NCBI GenBank assembly: GCA_013399875.1
Contig: VXAZ01007505.1
Location: 1,129,663 to 1,193,662 of the forward strand
Origin: Gymnorhina tibicen
Lineage: Eukaryota > Chordata > Aves > Passeriformes > Artamidae
Length of the DNA: 64,000 nucleotides
Reading direction: 5' to 3'
In this document: positions 40,210 to 52,760 of the stretch, in pieces
Layout: each line of letters opens with the position of its first letter
How positions within the stretch are numbered: the stretch's first letter is position 1
The notes under the pieces: model-generated
Told to the model about the DNA's origin: nothing
The model's database searches: none
Seen by the model: the letters and a program-made list of their open reading frames with translations, nothing else
Position numbers and translations under genes: made by a program

Positions 40210-41456
40210 TGTCATGGTTTAACACAGGTTTAAACGTCAAGCACACAAAATCTATTTGCATAAGGGGTAAATTAAAGATTATTGAGGAAAACAGGAAAAC
40301 TACAAGGCGAAACAGGTTCAGACTTAAACAGCTGCAGTATAAAGAAAGTTTATTGGTAACAGAATTAAAAGTAATAAAAAGAAATAATAAGAAATTAAAG
40401 CAAACTCCCCTTTCTTCCAGCACCCCCTCTTTCTAACCCACCTGCACAAAGGATAACAAAACATGGGATTTGGTCACTGTTACAGTTCTTAAAGCCTTAA
40501 AGTCTTTTTCTTATGCTTAAGGAAAAGGGTTTCTTCTGCTATTGCGTGGAATTCTTCTCAACTCAGCAATCTCCCGGTAAATACAACTTGCTGAAGTGAA
40601 AAAACATCTCTCCCGTGAAAATCTCACAGTCCCTTCACACTGCCAGTCATGGGCCACAACATAGGGTTTTTAGTCTTTTTAAAGATGAATTATTCTAGCC
40701 TGAAAACAAAGGCTCTCTCCTTCAAAATCTTGAAAAGGCTCTTCACGGCTATATAACCTGGCATAGGCATTTCTTATTTTCACAGGCGTCGATTTTCCAT
40801 CTCCCCATGTACTTCAAATGGATTAAAGAGACAAACAGTTTGTGATATTGCAGTTTTTTTACCACGACCTGCAAGACTCTTTTTAAGCTTTGTGCTGGGC
40901 ACGCCTCCACCCCCATTTCCTGCCTCCATCTTGGCTTCGTCCCGTGTGACCTACTTTCCCTTTCTTTCTGACCTTGGAGCTGCCATGTTCTTCTCCCTCA
41001 CGTGACTTCCTTTACTTCTCTGTCTTGCTGACTTGGAAGAAAAGGTGTCCTCATCAGCTGCGTATGATGTTCCTTTCGATTGGGTGTGCGCTGTGCTCGC
41101 TACAGAGAAGAGGCTTTGCTGGCGTGCACCAGCTCCGTGCAGGGCCGCGCGGGCCGTGTGGAGGAGAGGGGAGGCCCGCCGGTCCCCAGGAGCCGCGCCG
41201 GGTGGTTTTAGCTGTGCGGCAGTTCACGGCTGTTCTTTATTTGCCTGCAGCTCCGGGATGGTTCCCCTGCACTGACCTGGGGTCTGTGCCGCTGTGCCGG
41301 GGCCCCAGGCCTGGGATGGGCCCAGAGCTTCCCCCCCACCCTGGAAGCCGGAACAAAAAAGAGAAGTTCTCGGCCCGGCACACTGTTTAAATATGCAAAT
41401 CGCAAAAGCACCATTGGCTTAGGAACTTGTCCATCAACTCAGTTTCAACCTACTGC
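40210..41456 (-). mobile_element. Long solo LTR of an avian endogenous retrovirus (GC-rich promoter half)
   Basis: On the + strand it starts TGTCATGGTTTAACACAGG, the same end type as the LTRs at 19288 and 25040, but the body is different and about 1.25 kb long. In sense orientation (- strand) the U3 side (right end) shows an octamer ATTTGCAT (41393-41400 on +), a TATTTAAA TATA-like box (41386-41393) and a very GC- and CpG-rich downstream part (about 41095-41350). An AATAAA lies at 40349-40354. CCTTGG occurs just left (40204-40209) and at 41457-41462, a possible 6-bp target duplication, although the element then ends in TGC and not CA. Open frames at 40170-40436 and 40974-41390 are part of the LTR. 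Confidence 0.75.
41386..41400 (-). promoter_or_regulatory. LTR promoter: octamer and TATA-like box
   Basis: Read on the - strand, ATTTGCAT is joined directly to TATTTAAA, with the GC-rich region starting some 25 bases downstream. ATTTGCAT is the consensus site of POU-domain (Oct) factors. This arrangement could start transcription toward lower coordinates near 41360. Activity is inferred. Confidence 0.45.
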
Positions 41457-43829
41457 CCTTGGTCACTAGCTCGTCTTACGGAGAATTTAAGATCTCACAA
41501 AAAGTAGATCTCTGATTATTATTCAGATGTGCACAACTCATAGAAATACATATTCATTAAAGTGATAGGTTCTCTCTTATAGAATAAATAATATTTTTAA
41601 CGGAGTCACTTTTTACTAACTCAAGTATTTACCCAAATTAGTTTTCTCAAATACTTGATGCTCCGCACTTCCAACTTGAGTGCTCAAGGCTTGATGTTAC
41701 TAGAAAAAAATTGCAAGAACACCCATGAATGTTCACAGTTGCAATATTCTGATTTACAACAGAGTTCAGACCAAAGGAAATCAGTTGCATCTCCTTTCTG
41801 ATTGGTCATAATGTCAGATATGTTTTCTTTTATTCACCTCCAAAAAGTATTCCCAATCCTAGATAATTTATCGTGAATTTCCAAAATTTTATTTTAATAC
41901 ACTAGGTATTTGCAACTTACTATAGCAACTGTTAAAGCTGATAGATAAATAAATACATAAGGTCTTCACCTGTATGGAAGAGTGGCTATACAGCCTTTTG
42001 AGAGTGACTGTGGGTCTTGACTGTATATGAGCAGTAACTTTTTTTCCCATTTTATCTTCTCCTTATAGTTTGGATGGGTTCAGAACAGCAATAAAAAACA
42101 TTAGTTACACATTGAGCAGCTAATTGCTATGGACAATCTATTAGCCCATCACTGTAAACTCGAAACTCTTATATTAGGACTTGAAATATATTTATGTCAT
42201 TAAATGTCATTAAAAATACTGAAATTGTCTATATAGTATTTTCAGAAGATTGTTACTATTTCAACTTTTCATTGAGAAACATGAGTGACTTCCCTAGAGA
42301 GACTTCAAAGATTAAAAGAAATTTTCGAAATGTAAACCCCATGATAATAACTTCTAAGTGGCAGTGCTGACTGCTGCAAGCTATGAGTCTGCATATGGAT
42401 ACTTGAAATTACATCCTACATCAAAGAAGCTTACATGATGCATAATGGTGTTTAATGTTAAAAAAGTGATCTCCTTTAGAGCCTTAAGAGCTGCTGTAAA
42501 GGCACAAAAGCTCAAAGAAATTCACACATTTCAGGGAGAATAAAATGTAGAGTGATTTCTTAATGTAGAACATAAATAGCAGAGTTGCATTAGCTGTTTT
42601 CTGCAGTGGGGAAACTTTTCACATTATTTCGTGTAATACTGACTTTTCCAAACTTGCTGAAAGGGAAAGCTAGTATTTGTACATTCTTCTTGTGAAACTG
42701 CGAAGTCCAGCCATCAGTAGTTACAATTTCTTATTTCACTTTTGAAATATACTCTGCCATTTCAAAATCAGAGCCTACCTGAAGAAACTTAGGTTGAAGA
42801 CTTATTCCAGAGGCAACAGCTGAATTTTATTCATGGACTTGATCTGACTGTTTTTATTTAGACAGCTTGTCCCATTTGTCTCATCTGAAGCAGGACAGAT
42901 TGTTTTAAGTAAAAGTAATGGAGAATAAATGGAGTTAAAAGCTTCTGAGCAAAGCTCTGCCCTCAGAGAATTATTAGGTTAGTTCTCCTGAGGAACAAGC
43001 CTAAAGAAAAAAGGAAATTTGGCAGTTCCTCACAGAAACACTATTAAGATCAGAATCACAAACTCTTCTTATGCAAGAGATCAGCTTGACTAAATCTTCT
43101 GCTGTTCATTAACCTCAAACACAAAAAGGAAGCATGAAGAAATTGAAACTAGGTCAGTATATCAGGGACAAGGATAAAAGAACAGTGTAAGTATGTATGG
43201 ACGAAATTAGAAAAGCCAAGCTGTGAAGTGTGGTACAATCAGAAAAGACCACAAGGAGGAAAAAGAAAACATCTGTAAATACATTACTAGCATGTGGAAA
43301 ATCTAGTGGAGAGCTGATTCAGTAGTAAGTGGGAGGAAACTCTAGTCACAGATGTCACCAGAAGGGCAAGAATAGTCTTGTGTTGTTCCATTTCGTTGAG
43401 GCTCTAGCTGCAGTAAATTGCTAATGTGCAGCACTGGTTTAATGATACTGAGGGCTCATAACACTGTACTCAGATGAGCGTGGCAGGAACAGCGTAAAAT
43501 AATCCCTCTGCTTGTCCGACCCATCCTCTGTTCCAGGTCACTGTCCTTGCAGCAGGAACAGCGGAACAAGAAAAAAGCAGCTTCAGCTGCTTCAGTTAAT
43601 GGTTTGACATCTTAATGCAAATGAATCTTCACATCTAGTTAACTGAAATGGCTGGGGTATGAAGACAGAGTAAATACTGGAGTAGCCCTGAGTCCTTATG
43701 TCTCAGTAGTAATTCTTTTGAAGAGACTGCAAATAGTCCTATAAACCATCTTATCTTAGAAAAACAAGTTGTTTTCTGTTCTCTTTGGGAGCTCAGAGAA
43801 AGGTATGAGAACTCAAAATACTAGAAATG
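41457..43829. other. Intergenic sequence, no gene recognised
   Basis: AT-rich sequence; a short TGTCATTAAA direct repeat occurs near 42195-42215. No open frame above 60 codons is notable. Confidence 0.5.
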
Positions 43830-45020
43830 GTAAATACAATGCCCAGTTTAATAAATAGGAAGGCACTGGGGGAGTAGAGGAAAAGAGAGAGACAGAGGAA
43901 GAGGAGATAGAACAAGAGAAAGACAGAAACAGAGAATTACAGACCAACCAGTTCAACTTAAGTTCCTGGAAAAACACTGGGACAAATAATCAGACTGTCT
44001 GTAAGCACCTTTAAGATAACAAGTGAGATGAACAATAGCCAGCAGGGATTTGTCAAGTACAAATTGTGTCAAATCAATCTAATTTTCTTCTATGAGAAGG
44101 TAACAGATTTTGTAGAGAGAAGGAAAGCAGAAGATGTAATATGTCTTGACTCTAATATAGCTTTTGATTCTCATGTGGCATTCTCAACAAGTTAGAAAAT
44201 CAGGTTTGGAGGCAAATTCTATAGAATGGTGCCAAAAAAAAAAAGAAATAGAAAACCACAACTTTAGTTGCCATTAATCTACAGTCTAACAGAAAAATGC
44301 ACTTATTGAACTGGGATGTTTGGAAGGGTCTCCTTCATCCAGAAATGTTTGCTGTCTTCAATTCTGTATGCCCTAATACAAGATAAAATTATTGACTGCC
44401 AAATAATACACAAGGATCAGGTTGTGTATTGCTGATTCCTTAAGGAAAGACCCAGGTAGGTGGATCAGAAGCTGAACACAAATTAGTAAGAGTGTGCTAT
44501 TGTGAAAAACTCAGATTTCATGCTGGGATTTAAAAACAGGAGTACAGACTGCAAAGCATGAATCAGTGTTTCCACTGCGATTAGCCCTGGCTAGAATCTG
44601 TTGGATTAATATATCTGGTCCGAGTTACTTGAGATGGATTTGTGGAAGTTCGGAGGTGAGCAGCAGAGTTCAGTACAAGGTACAGCCTGCCAGGGAACAC
44701 TGAAGGAAACAACATTGCTCAGAATACAGGAAAGGCTCAGGGGAGATGTGATAATAATCTTCAAATATGAAAAGATATTGAAAAGAAAAAATAAATAATT
44801 TTTTCTTCTGGACCAGTGTAGAGAAAATTTTAGGTAATGAGTTTGCAGCAGTACAAATCTAATACAGGCCCTGGGAAGAAACAGTCCCAAGGACAGCTAA
44901 CTGCTCTAGTAGATTATGAGGGAGGAGGCACTATCACCCTTATTTGTAAGAATGTCAGCAGTGACGTAGTTTACCAGGTCCCACCTTGGACTAGATGACC
45001 TCTGAATGTCCTTTCCACAT
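43830..45020 (+). mobile_element. Decayed CR1-type LINE, reverse-transcriptase part to 3' end
   Basis: About 44040-44200, the + strand still encodes, with damage, the reverse-transcriptase stretch Q-Q-G-F-V-K followed by E-D-V-I-C-L-D-S-N-I-A-F-D, corresponding to the V-x-Y-L-D-F-S-K-A-F-D active-site block. One of the catalytic aspartate positions is kept. Later pieces match the C-terminal region (GGGGAGATGTGATAATAATC near 44739) and the 3' end (TTGGACTAGATGACCTCTGA at about 44986-45005). Stops and indels break the frame throughout, so it is long dead. It is the longest CR1-type relic in the window. The 5' boundary is approximate, and a purine-rich patch (43870-43935) lies near it. Confidence 0.75.
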
Positions 45021-45233
45021 CTTTGTCTTCATGAGGAGAGTCCATCTGAAGTGGGGCTGAGAGCCAAAACAAATCAGGGGGAAGCTGAGCAAGAGATGCA
45101 GAGAGGTTTCTCTATGTTCCAAGTTTTTTTAAAAGAACAGAATGGAAAAATCAGACTGTGGGCTGGGATAAATATGGGCAGTGTGCACTGACATTGACAG
45201 GGAATTACAGACCAACAGTTTCAATAAATTTAT

Positions 45234-45262
45234 ACACACACACACACACATATATATATATA
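45234..45262. repeat. (CA)n(TA)n microsatellite
   Basis: About ten CA units pass directly into about six TA units. It is a compound dinucleotide repeat lying about 200 bases after the CR1 relic. Confidence 0.92.
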
Positions 45263-48200
45263 TTAAAAAAAGTATGTATCTCTATAGACATATATAAAAC
45301 AATCTTAAGGCCATACATTTCAGGTCTGCATTGCTGTATGTTGATAAATTAGAAATAAAAATATTCTTTATGTAATGCATTTATGTCTATTTATATACAT
45401 GTAATACATTTTATATATTATTTTTTGATAATTTAGTTTTTATAACTAGGGTGGGACCAGTGAAAAACATGAATGGACAGCTAGGAAAAATGTTTTTCTC
45501 AGATATGTGATTATAAGACCTCTGAGTTTAGTAGTAATTGATGTAAAATTTAGTAAGAACATTCTCTAAAATAAGGTTTGTGCATTCTGTTTAGCCCAAT
45601 TTTTAATTTTGATTATTGTCTTTTTAGTCTTAAAGAAATAACAATGTTTTGTTGTCAAAGGTTAAATTTTAAGTCTTTATACCAATTTTTTTAGGGGTGA
45701 CTGAAGTGTCTGCATATATGTGATTGCACTGTCCAGCCTTTAGACACTTTAGTAGAACCTATTTCTGAACAGCATTAATTCCTTAGATTTTAATGATCAC
45801 AGCCAAGGTGCTGCTATCTCCATGATGTCTACACATTAGACACTAACTTCAGATGTAAAACTCTGTTTAAAAGGCTGTCCAAAGCCACCTTTTGATAAAT
45901 TTTATTGTTGGTTTAAGAAACATCTCAGTCTTCAAGGTTATAGTACTTTCCATTTGTAACAATTCAATACTGGGACAGAGCTAAAATAATTTCCTCTTGC
46001 TGACAATCCTATCAGCAGTACCTTTTAACAGCTAGTTTATTTAAGATAACAGAAATTTCACTGAACTTTTGCTGACAATTAATATATCTTGTGATCTACT
46101 GTATCCTTTCCTACACAGAAAACTGATCTGTAACCAGCAAATATAACATTGTTTTCTGCAATTGAAATTTTTCCTTACTTGTCCTTTTTTTAATGTGAAC
46201 TTTTAAGAGAAATCCCAGGGTGGACATGCTAAAACTGCATATCTCTAGTGGATGAAAAGCTCTTTAACTTTGCTTCAGAGTGACTGCCAATGTCTTTTGT
46301 AGTACAACATTAAGTACTTTATTTCATAAAATACCATCTATCTATTTGAAACTGGTAGGCGTATTTTTTGTAACTTATAAAACAAAGAACTAGAGCAATC
46401 CATTATAACAAATGTTTAATTCAAGACACAGTTTGCATGATTTTTGTAATCCATACCACAGCTAGATTCAAAATTTCATGTTCCTGATGGTCTTTAGCCA
46501 TGGCTACCACCTTTATCATCCAGTTTGTTGATATATTTATTTAGTTCTAACTATTTGAAGGGCTGAGTTTGTAAATCTGAGCTCTAACATATCCTGGGTT
46601 ACATGTAAAAGTCTGAAAACACTTGATTGGAGTCACACAGATTCCTGTACTATACCGGTAATACAATGATCTGGTCAGTAGAAATGTTGTGCTCACTCGA
46701 GTATTCATTCTTTAATCTTCTGCCTGGTTGCTGGCTTCCGAACAGTGTAAAGAACAGACCTTTACCTTGCTAGAAAGAAAAGGACGTTTGACTAAGTAGT
46801 TTTCAGGCTATGACAAGTTATATAAGATAGGTAAGAAAAAGACACTGTTTTTTTCTTTAGTTGTTCTGGTTGGGTGGTTTATTTTGGGGGGTTTTGAGGG
46901 GGATTGTTTTTTTGTTAATGAGTCCTGCAGTTCCTCTTCAGTCTTTCTCTTCTGTCTGTGTGGAGATAACCACAGCGATTCCATCATGAAGCAAACAGCA
47001 TGTTTTTCATTTTGCACCTAGAATTTGAGCAAGGTGTCAGGACAGCTGTCCACTGAGAAAAAAAATTAAATTGACATTAGCAAACATAAGAAAAACAAAA
47101 GCACAGCAGTTTTTCTGCTATTTTTTGGAAATAGGTGTTGCATTTAAACTTTCTAATATCTCCACTGAAAGTAAATTTATAGGTGACACTCCTTTAGGTT
47201 TTCCCCTTTCCCAGAAGCTAACCTTCAAATTTCATATTCAGGTACAACCTGTATATTGAAATACTGGGAAGATGCACATTGCTTTAACAGCAGTGAGTAC
47301 CACACTGTACAGACTCAGTACACTCAGTGTTTGGTTTGTTGGTTGGGTGGGAAAAGCTGATTTCTGTACTTTGCTACACAAGTCTGTTGAAGATACAACT
47401 TCTTTGCAAGATGACTCAGGTGCTGTTGACTCAGGTGTTGGAAAGGAGAACAGACACCAAATGAAGCATTTTAACATGTTAGGCAATATTGACCAGAGTC
47501 CTAATGTTTTGTAGTAGACTATGTCCTACCATGGAAACTTGAAAGGTCTCATTTTCCTGCTTGGCAGTACTGCTGACTCACTGGGTTGGTCTAAACAGAT
47601 CATTTAAGCTTCTTTGACACTCAGTTTTGCTATCTGTAAGAAAAAGGTTGTGGTGTCTTGTAACAGAAATTGAGAGGAACAGACTAATGAAAGCACCCTA
47701 TCAGCAGAAATGGTGTTAGTATTAATTATCTAACTGAAATTATATACGAACATTGAGTATGTACCATCATCTGTTTTTTAGGATAACTGCAACACTTCTT
47801 TTTGGTTTCTCTTCTCTCAAGACTGTATCATTATAGTCTATGAAAGCAAACATTTAAAGATACTGGTATCAAGCCAGGAGCACCTGACTAAGCTCTAAAA
47901 TATTGAAGATGACAGAGCTACAAACTGATGTTGAAAGACTTCAAACATATAAACTATAGAATAAATTTCTGTCTTTTCTTTTGATGCTTCCTGCCATTAC
48001 ATTTTTTTGCTTCCCTTACAAAATAAAATCCTTCATTCCTACATTTATTTCTCTCCAGGGAAAACAATGAGGCTTGCTGTGAAAAATACATTAAATCCAG
48101 TGCAAGGCATTCCAATACAAGATTGCAAACGCTATGGCCACACTACAACTCTGATTTAGTATATAAGTCTAGTAATTCAGAATTTGTCCTGAATTTCTGA

Positions 48201-48281
48201 CAGACTGACTTTTTCCTGCATCAGATATTCTCCATTTTTTAGTATAAATAGCATGTTACGTCTTTTGCCTAATGTAACTGC

Positions 48282-48303
48282 AAGGCTGGCACATGCCAGC
48301 CTT
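48282..48303. other. Near-perfect palindrome, 10-bp arms
   Basis: AAGGCTGGCA at 48282-48291 pairs with TGCCAGCCTT at 48294-48303 around a central CA. It is GC-rich and stable compared with the AT-rich surroundings. Confidence 0.65.
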
Positions 48304-51300
48304 ATTTTAATCTATTCTTATACTAGGAAGTGATGTAGTAATACGTAAATCTGGTAATCAGATGGATCTAATAGATATTTAGCCATGTCACACTAGAGAA
48401 AGGTGGTCAGGTTTTACAGAGGTATATTAAAATTAGTTTAAAAAGGGGTCAGTTTCTTGCCACATGCATTTTGCCACTGTTTATAATTCATTCAGACAAA
48501 GGTCACTTCCAAGTTTTATGCTATTTAGTCACTTATTTAGGATCTCGTTTTATCTCGAGATCAAGTGAAGCACTCATATGAATGAATCAATGGATCGAAC
48601 ATTTTGCCTCAGCAGTCTTCTTTTATTTCTGTTTAGTCACATGCATTTCAGCTGCTGTAATATGTTGAAAAGAATAGCCAGAACAGAAGTCACTGTAGTC
48701 TGGAAAGCCCTTGCTCAGTCACTTACCAGAGTAAGGGGCATCCCAGTTTGACCTGAAAGTTCTCCAAATGCTTTGTACATGCCTGGGATGCCTCTGTAGT
48801 AAGCAGCTGTGTTTCTATTTCTTGCCTGCATCTGATCAGGTTCCAGAAATGAAGCAGAGTGGCATGCAGGTTCTCAGCTGGGGGCTCCTGAGTTCAAAGC
48901 AGCCCTGGCACACTGACCAGAAGTAGGTGTGGCTGCACAGCCAGGCACACCAGGAACACATCAACAGGATTGTCTGTTGTCTGACGCAAAACTCACAAAA
49001 TAGTAAAGCACCAGCTGCAAGGATTATTCCCCTTCCACAGAGCAAAGCAGTGCCTCAGGAGGAGTGCAATGTCAAGTGGTAATAATGACAAGGCTTACAG
49101 CATCCTCAATCTCCCAGGTAATTTATGTTTTGCCATCACAGGAAAGGTCCCCTCCTGATGTCCGACTAATCGACCTGTGACATGCTAAGGTAAGTCTTCA
49201 TGTTTTGGTATCTTTGCAGGGAAAACATACAATTCTGGATGAAGCTGATAAGAACCAGAACTGGGTTAAGGAGCCTGTACATAATGGGCAAGTGGAAAGA
49301 GATAGAAAATGAGCTCTTAATTGTACACACTGAGCTTCCTTATTCTCATGCATTCCAGTTATGTAGCCTAGAAGAGAGGGTGAGAGATGCAGGATTGTAT
49401 CTGATTGCTTGTACGTTTGTCACCACACATCCTCAGAACTGAGCCTTGGGGTAAAAAGTTACTGCATTCTGCTTATAAAATGAAAAAGGAAACAACAGAA
49501 AAACTGGAAGTTTTCTTTGTGAATATAGATGAAAATAGAAGAGACCAAGGGAATATAGTATTTACTATTGACTGTTTAGGACACAACAAAAATTAAGCTG
49601 GGAATTATTTAATAGCTGTGAGACATGCAATAAAATATTTGTCAAACAAAAATTTATGTCATTTTTATGAAGATATCAGTTGTTCCATGATCTATCATAC
49701 CTCACTAGCTTATTATTTTGCTTTTGTGAACACATCTTCCCAAAAAAAGTAGATTTTTTTTCTCCTTTTTTTAAATCATTTTTTATTACAATTCATCATG
49801 AAGTACCTAGAGACGGAAACTTGGAAGATTAAAAGCAGGTTTACTTTAAATAATGTATAAAATTATTGAATAATATTTCTGGTTTATGTATTTACATATT
49901 TTTGATATATTAAAATTTTTTCAGATTTGTCATCCAGCAATAAAAGTTGAATAATTCAAAAGGGGGATATAATCTTTCTTTATTGACCTAACAATCAACT
50001 TCACATACTGTTCATGGCTGTACCTGCAGTATAATCTAGACATAGACAAAGAGATTTGCTGTGACTTGTGACTGCTGGTAACAATACAGCCATTGTTGGG
50101 GTAGCTCATCCCACTGCTCAGTCTGTGTCCTTCAGAGATTGTTTAAAAAATCTTCCTGATTCATAGCTCCTTCACATGCAGATGGTTGTGCAGCCACAGG
50201 ATGGGCTGCATCTGCCTGGCTGAAAGTGTCCTGGAAAAGAAGGGGTGAGGGAAATGTATGTATTTTTTCTGCTGTAAAATATTTAATATCCTTTTCTTCT
50301 GTTGTGTATTGGAAGTGCAGGTGGTAATAGGAGGAAAGGAATGGGAAGCTGGGCTGACGTATGGATGAGGCATCCCCACTGCTGAGGCAGGCCTGAGTGC
50401 CACTCTTTCTGTGATTGGATATACAGCTCCATGAGTACTGTCTTTAATGGCATAGTTGAGTTTGTGCTGATAGATGAAATGACCTCTGAAAAAGAATTTC
50501 CAAGCACCCCTCCTTTGGTGGGATTATTTTGAAATTCCTTTGTTTTAAAAGATTTGGTTTATAACACAACTATCTCAAACACAGCCTACCGACATAGATA
50601 GGAAAGGCAGAAATCAGCAGGTAGGGTCAGTTCTGGGCTGTGCTATTAAGAGAAAAAGTTGGTTTGAGTTACATCCAGAAATGTAAACCAGAATTAATTC
50701 CTCCCCAAACCAGTCTGGCTTTGTACTTCAAACCCTAAATTCTGGAATCAGGACTTCTTGTGGAGAACAGGTAGGACTGGTTCTTGAACTTTAGTCACAC
50801 AGGTGTTTCACAGGTGATCACTGATATATTCTAGCAGCTGTGCACACCAAGAATCATTCCTGATTTCACAGGAGGGTAAATTTGCCCCTAATTCGGTAAG
50901 TTTCCCTATAGAAGCTAAAGGAAAAAGGCCCATCTTATAAAGTAATTTGATACTGAGCTTTATTAAGTACTAAGACATCCTGACACTCTCTTTCAGCTCT
51001 TTTTCTTTCTTAGGCGTGTAAGAGACACAAATGCATGCAAACATGCTGGCACAGGAAAATGAAGACCATGGAAAGAGGAGACAGAAGAATGGGGTGAAAA
51101 AACCCAAAGAATGCTTTTCTGTAGATCTCCCAGGAGATATTCAGATCATTTTACCTGTGCTGAGACACTAGCCTTAAGGAGACTCCAGGTGAGCTCTGAC
51201 TGTTTTGGAGATTGCTATTGCCAGCTGATATCCTGCTACTCTTCTTGAGGAGCCTCTTGCCACACATAGCACAGCTGGCAGAAAGGACCACATGCCCAGA

Positions 51301-52480
51301 CCTCAGCCCCATCCTTTGCAGCCCATACCACTTTCAACTGACTCAGATTTAGGCTTGTCCTTGCACACAAGGCTGAGCCGTGCAGCAGCTGTAGGGGAGC
51401 TGGTGTGTGCTGGCTGCTGACAGGTACAGCCAGCTCAGGGAGACTGGCAGAGGCAGGTGGATGGCAGGGTGTCAGCAGGTACCCAAAGTGCCCTGGAAAT
51501 ACTCAGATTATTCCATCTGGAGGTGCCTTAATATAACTTAATTTTAGGCCTATTCAACCCTATTAAAAATATCTTTACTAATTTCATTAAAGCAGAAGAT
51601 AAACTCTACATATAATTTTTCTGTTGGCTTAATTTCCCACCTCATTCCTTTACTTGTTTTCATCAGTACTTTGATTCTACTCCTACCACCTTTCTTCCAG
51701 CTAACTTTTCCTTCCTTTTTTAAAAATATTTTTGCACCTGTCCAAGAGATTTAACAGACAATATCCATCTTCACATGAGGCGGGTTTGTAAGTACAAGTG
51801 CTGTGAATGTAAAGGGGACAAATACCACAGTAGCCTAGGTGGAAAGGAAAAAAAACCTACAGAAAATATATGTGCTTGCCATGCAAAGATTCATAGCTAC
51901 TTTAAGATAACTGGTTCAGTCAGCGTATTTCAGCAGACTGGGGCTATTTCAGTTCGCTGTTTGCATATTTTATATCAAGTGACCTGCCAAATGTCATGAA
52001 GAGGTGAACAGGGAATAGAGAAATCAGTCAAGGTGATGGATGAGATGCAGACTTGATTGTTTATTCAAATCATTCCCACAACGATTGAGTCTTACTGATT
52101 GCAGACAGCATTTTGTCACAATCATTAGGAGAGGGCAAAGGTGGCAGGAATTTAATGGCCAAATTAGAGTTATTGAGCGGTGCCAAGTATGACAATATTT
52201 TTAAACTCTGAAGCAGAAGACTTCTATCAGTGACCAGCAACATTCAGAACTTTCTCTAAACTGTCAGTTTCTCTGGTTTTGTTTGTTTGTTTGTTTTTCT
52301 CTTCAAAGTACATAACATCTCCTAAAGTATTCCAGAGAGTTTCTTCAGTAGCTCCCAGTTTCCCTCCAGGACCTTTCTCTTAAAAGAAACATGGATTCCC
52401 ACTATTCCCTCCCATACCCCTTTAAATATTTGAACAAATCCTCCAAATATATCATTGCACTCTCCCCTCCTTCCTTGTTA

Positions 52481-52760
52481 TGTTGGTCACGATGTTGGTG
52501 TGAGCGAAGCAGCAAGGAGAAGGCAGTAGGGCGGGTGATCCTGCAAGGTGACATGCTGCAGCCGGGTCCGCACTGCCCTTGCCTTCAAAGGGGATAAGGT
52601 TTATACAAAGACTCCAACACATTTATACAAAATCACACATTTCTTTTCATCTTTAAGAATGCTGCCATTGTGTTTGGTTAGAAGTGTGAAGGGCACAGGA
52701 AAGAACATCTTTTTTCCAAGTACCCTAAGTTTTGTCCTTTCTTTTTCCTCCAGAAACACT
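52481..52760 (-). repeat. Possible LTR or other mobile-element fragment
   Basis: A GC- and CpG-containing segment (about 52488-52590) sits in AT-rich sequence and starts TGTTGGTCACGATGTTGGTG. On the - strand, two TATAAA motifs (52600-52605 and 52622-52627 on +) precede the GC-rich part. This composition resembles the promoter half of the LTRs elsewhere in the window, but I cannot match the ends, so the call is tentative. Confidence 0.3.

Larger units (their letters stand above)
45021..52440. other. Intergenic sequence, no gene recognised
   Basis: These 7.4 kb are AT-rich. They hold a CA/TA microsatellite (45234-45262), a G/T-rich low-complexity stretch (46850-46915), a 10-bp-arm hairpin (48282-48303) and a (GTTT)n run (about 52277-52297). 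Open frames here are short and of no recognisable family. Confidence 0.5.

Noticed and set aside
40974..41390. 138-codon open frame in GC-rich sequence
   Set aside because: It lies in the promoter half of the long - strand LTR; GC-rich DNA has few stops, and no protein family is recognisable.
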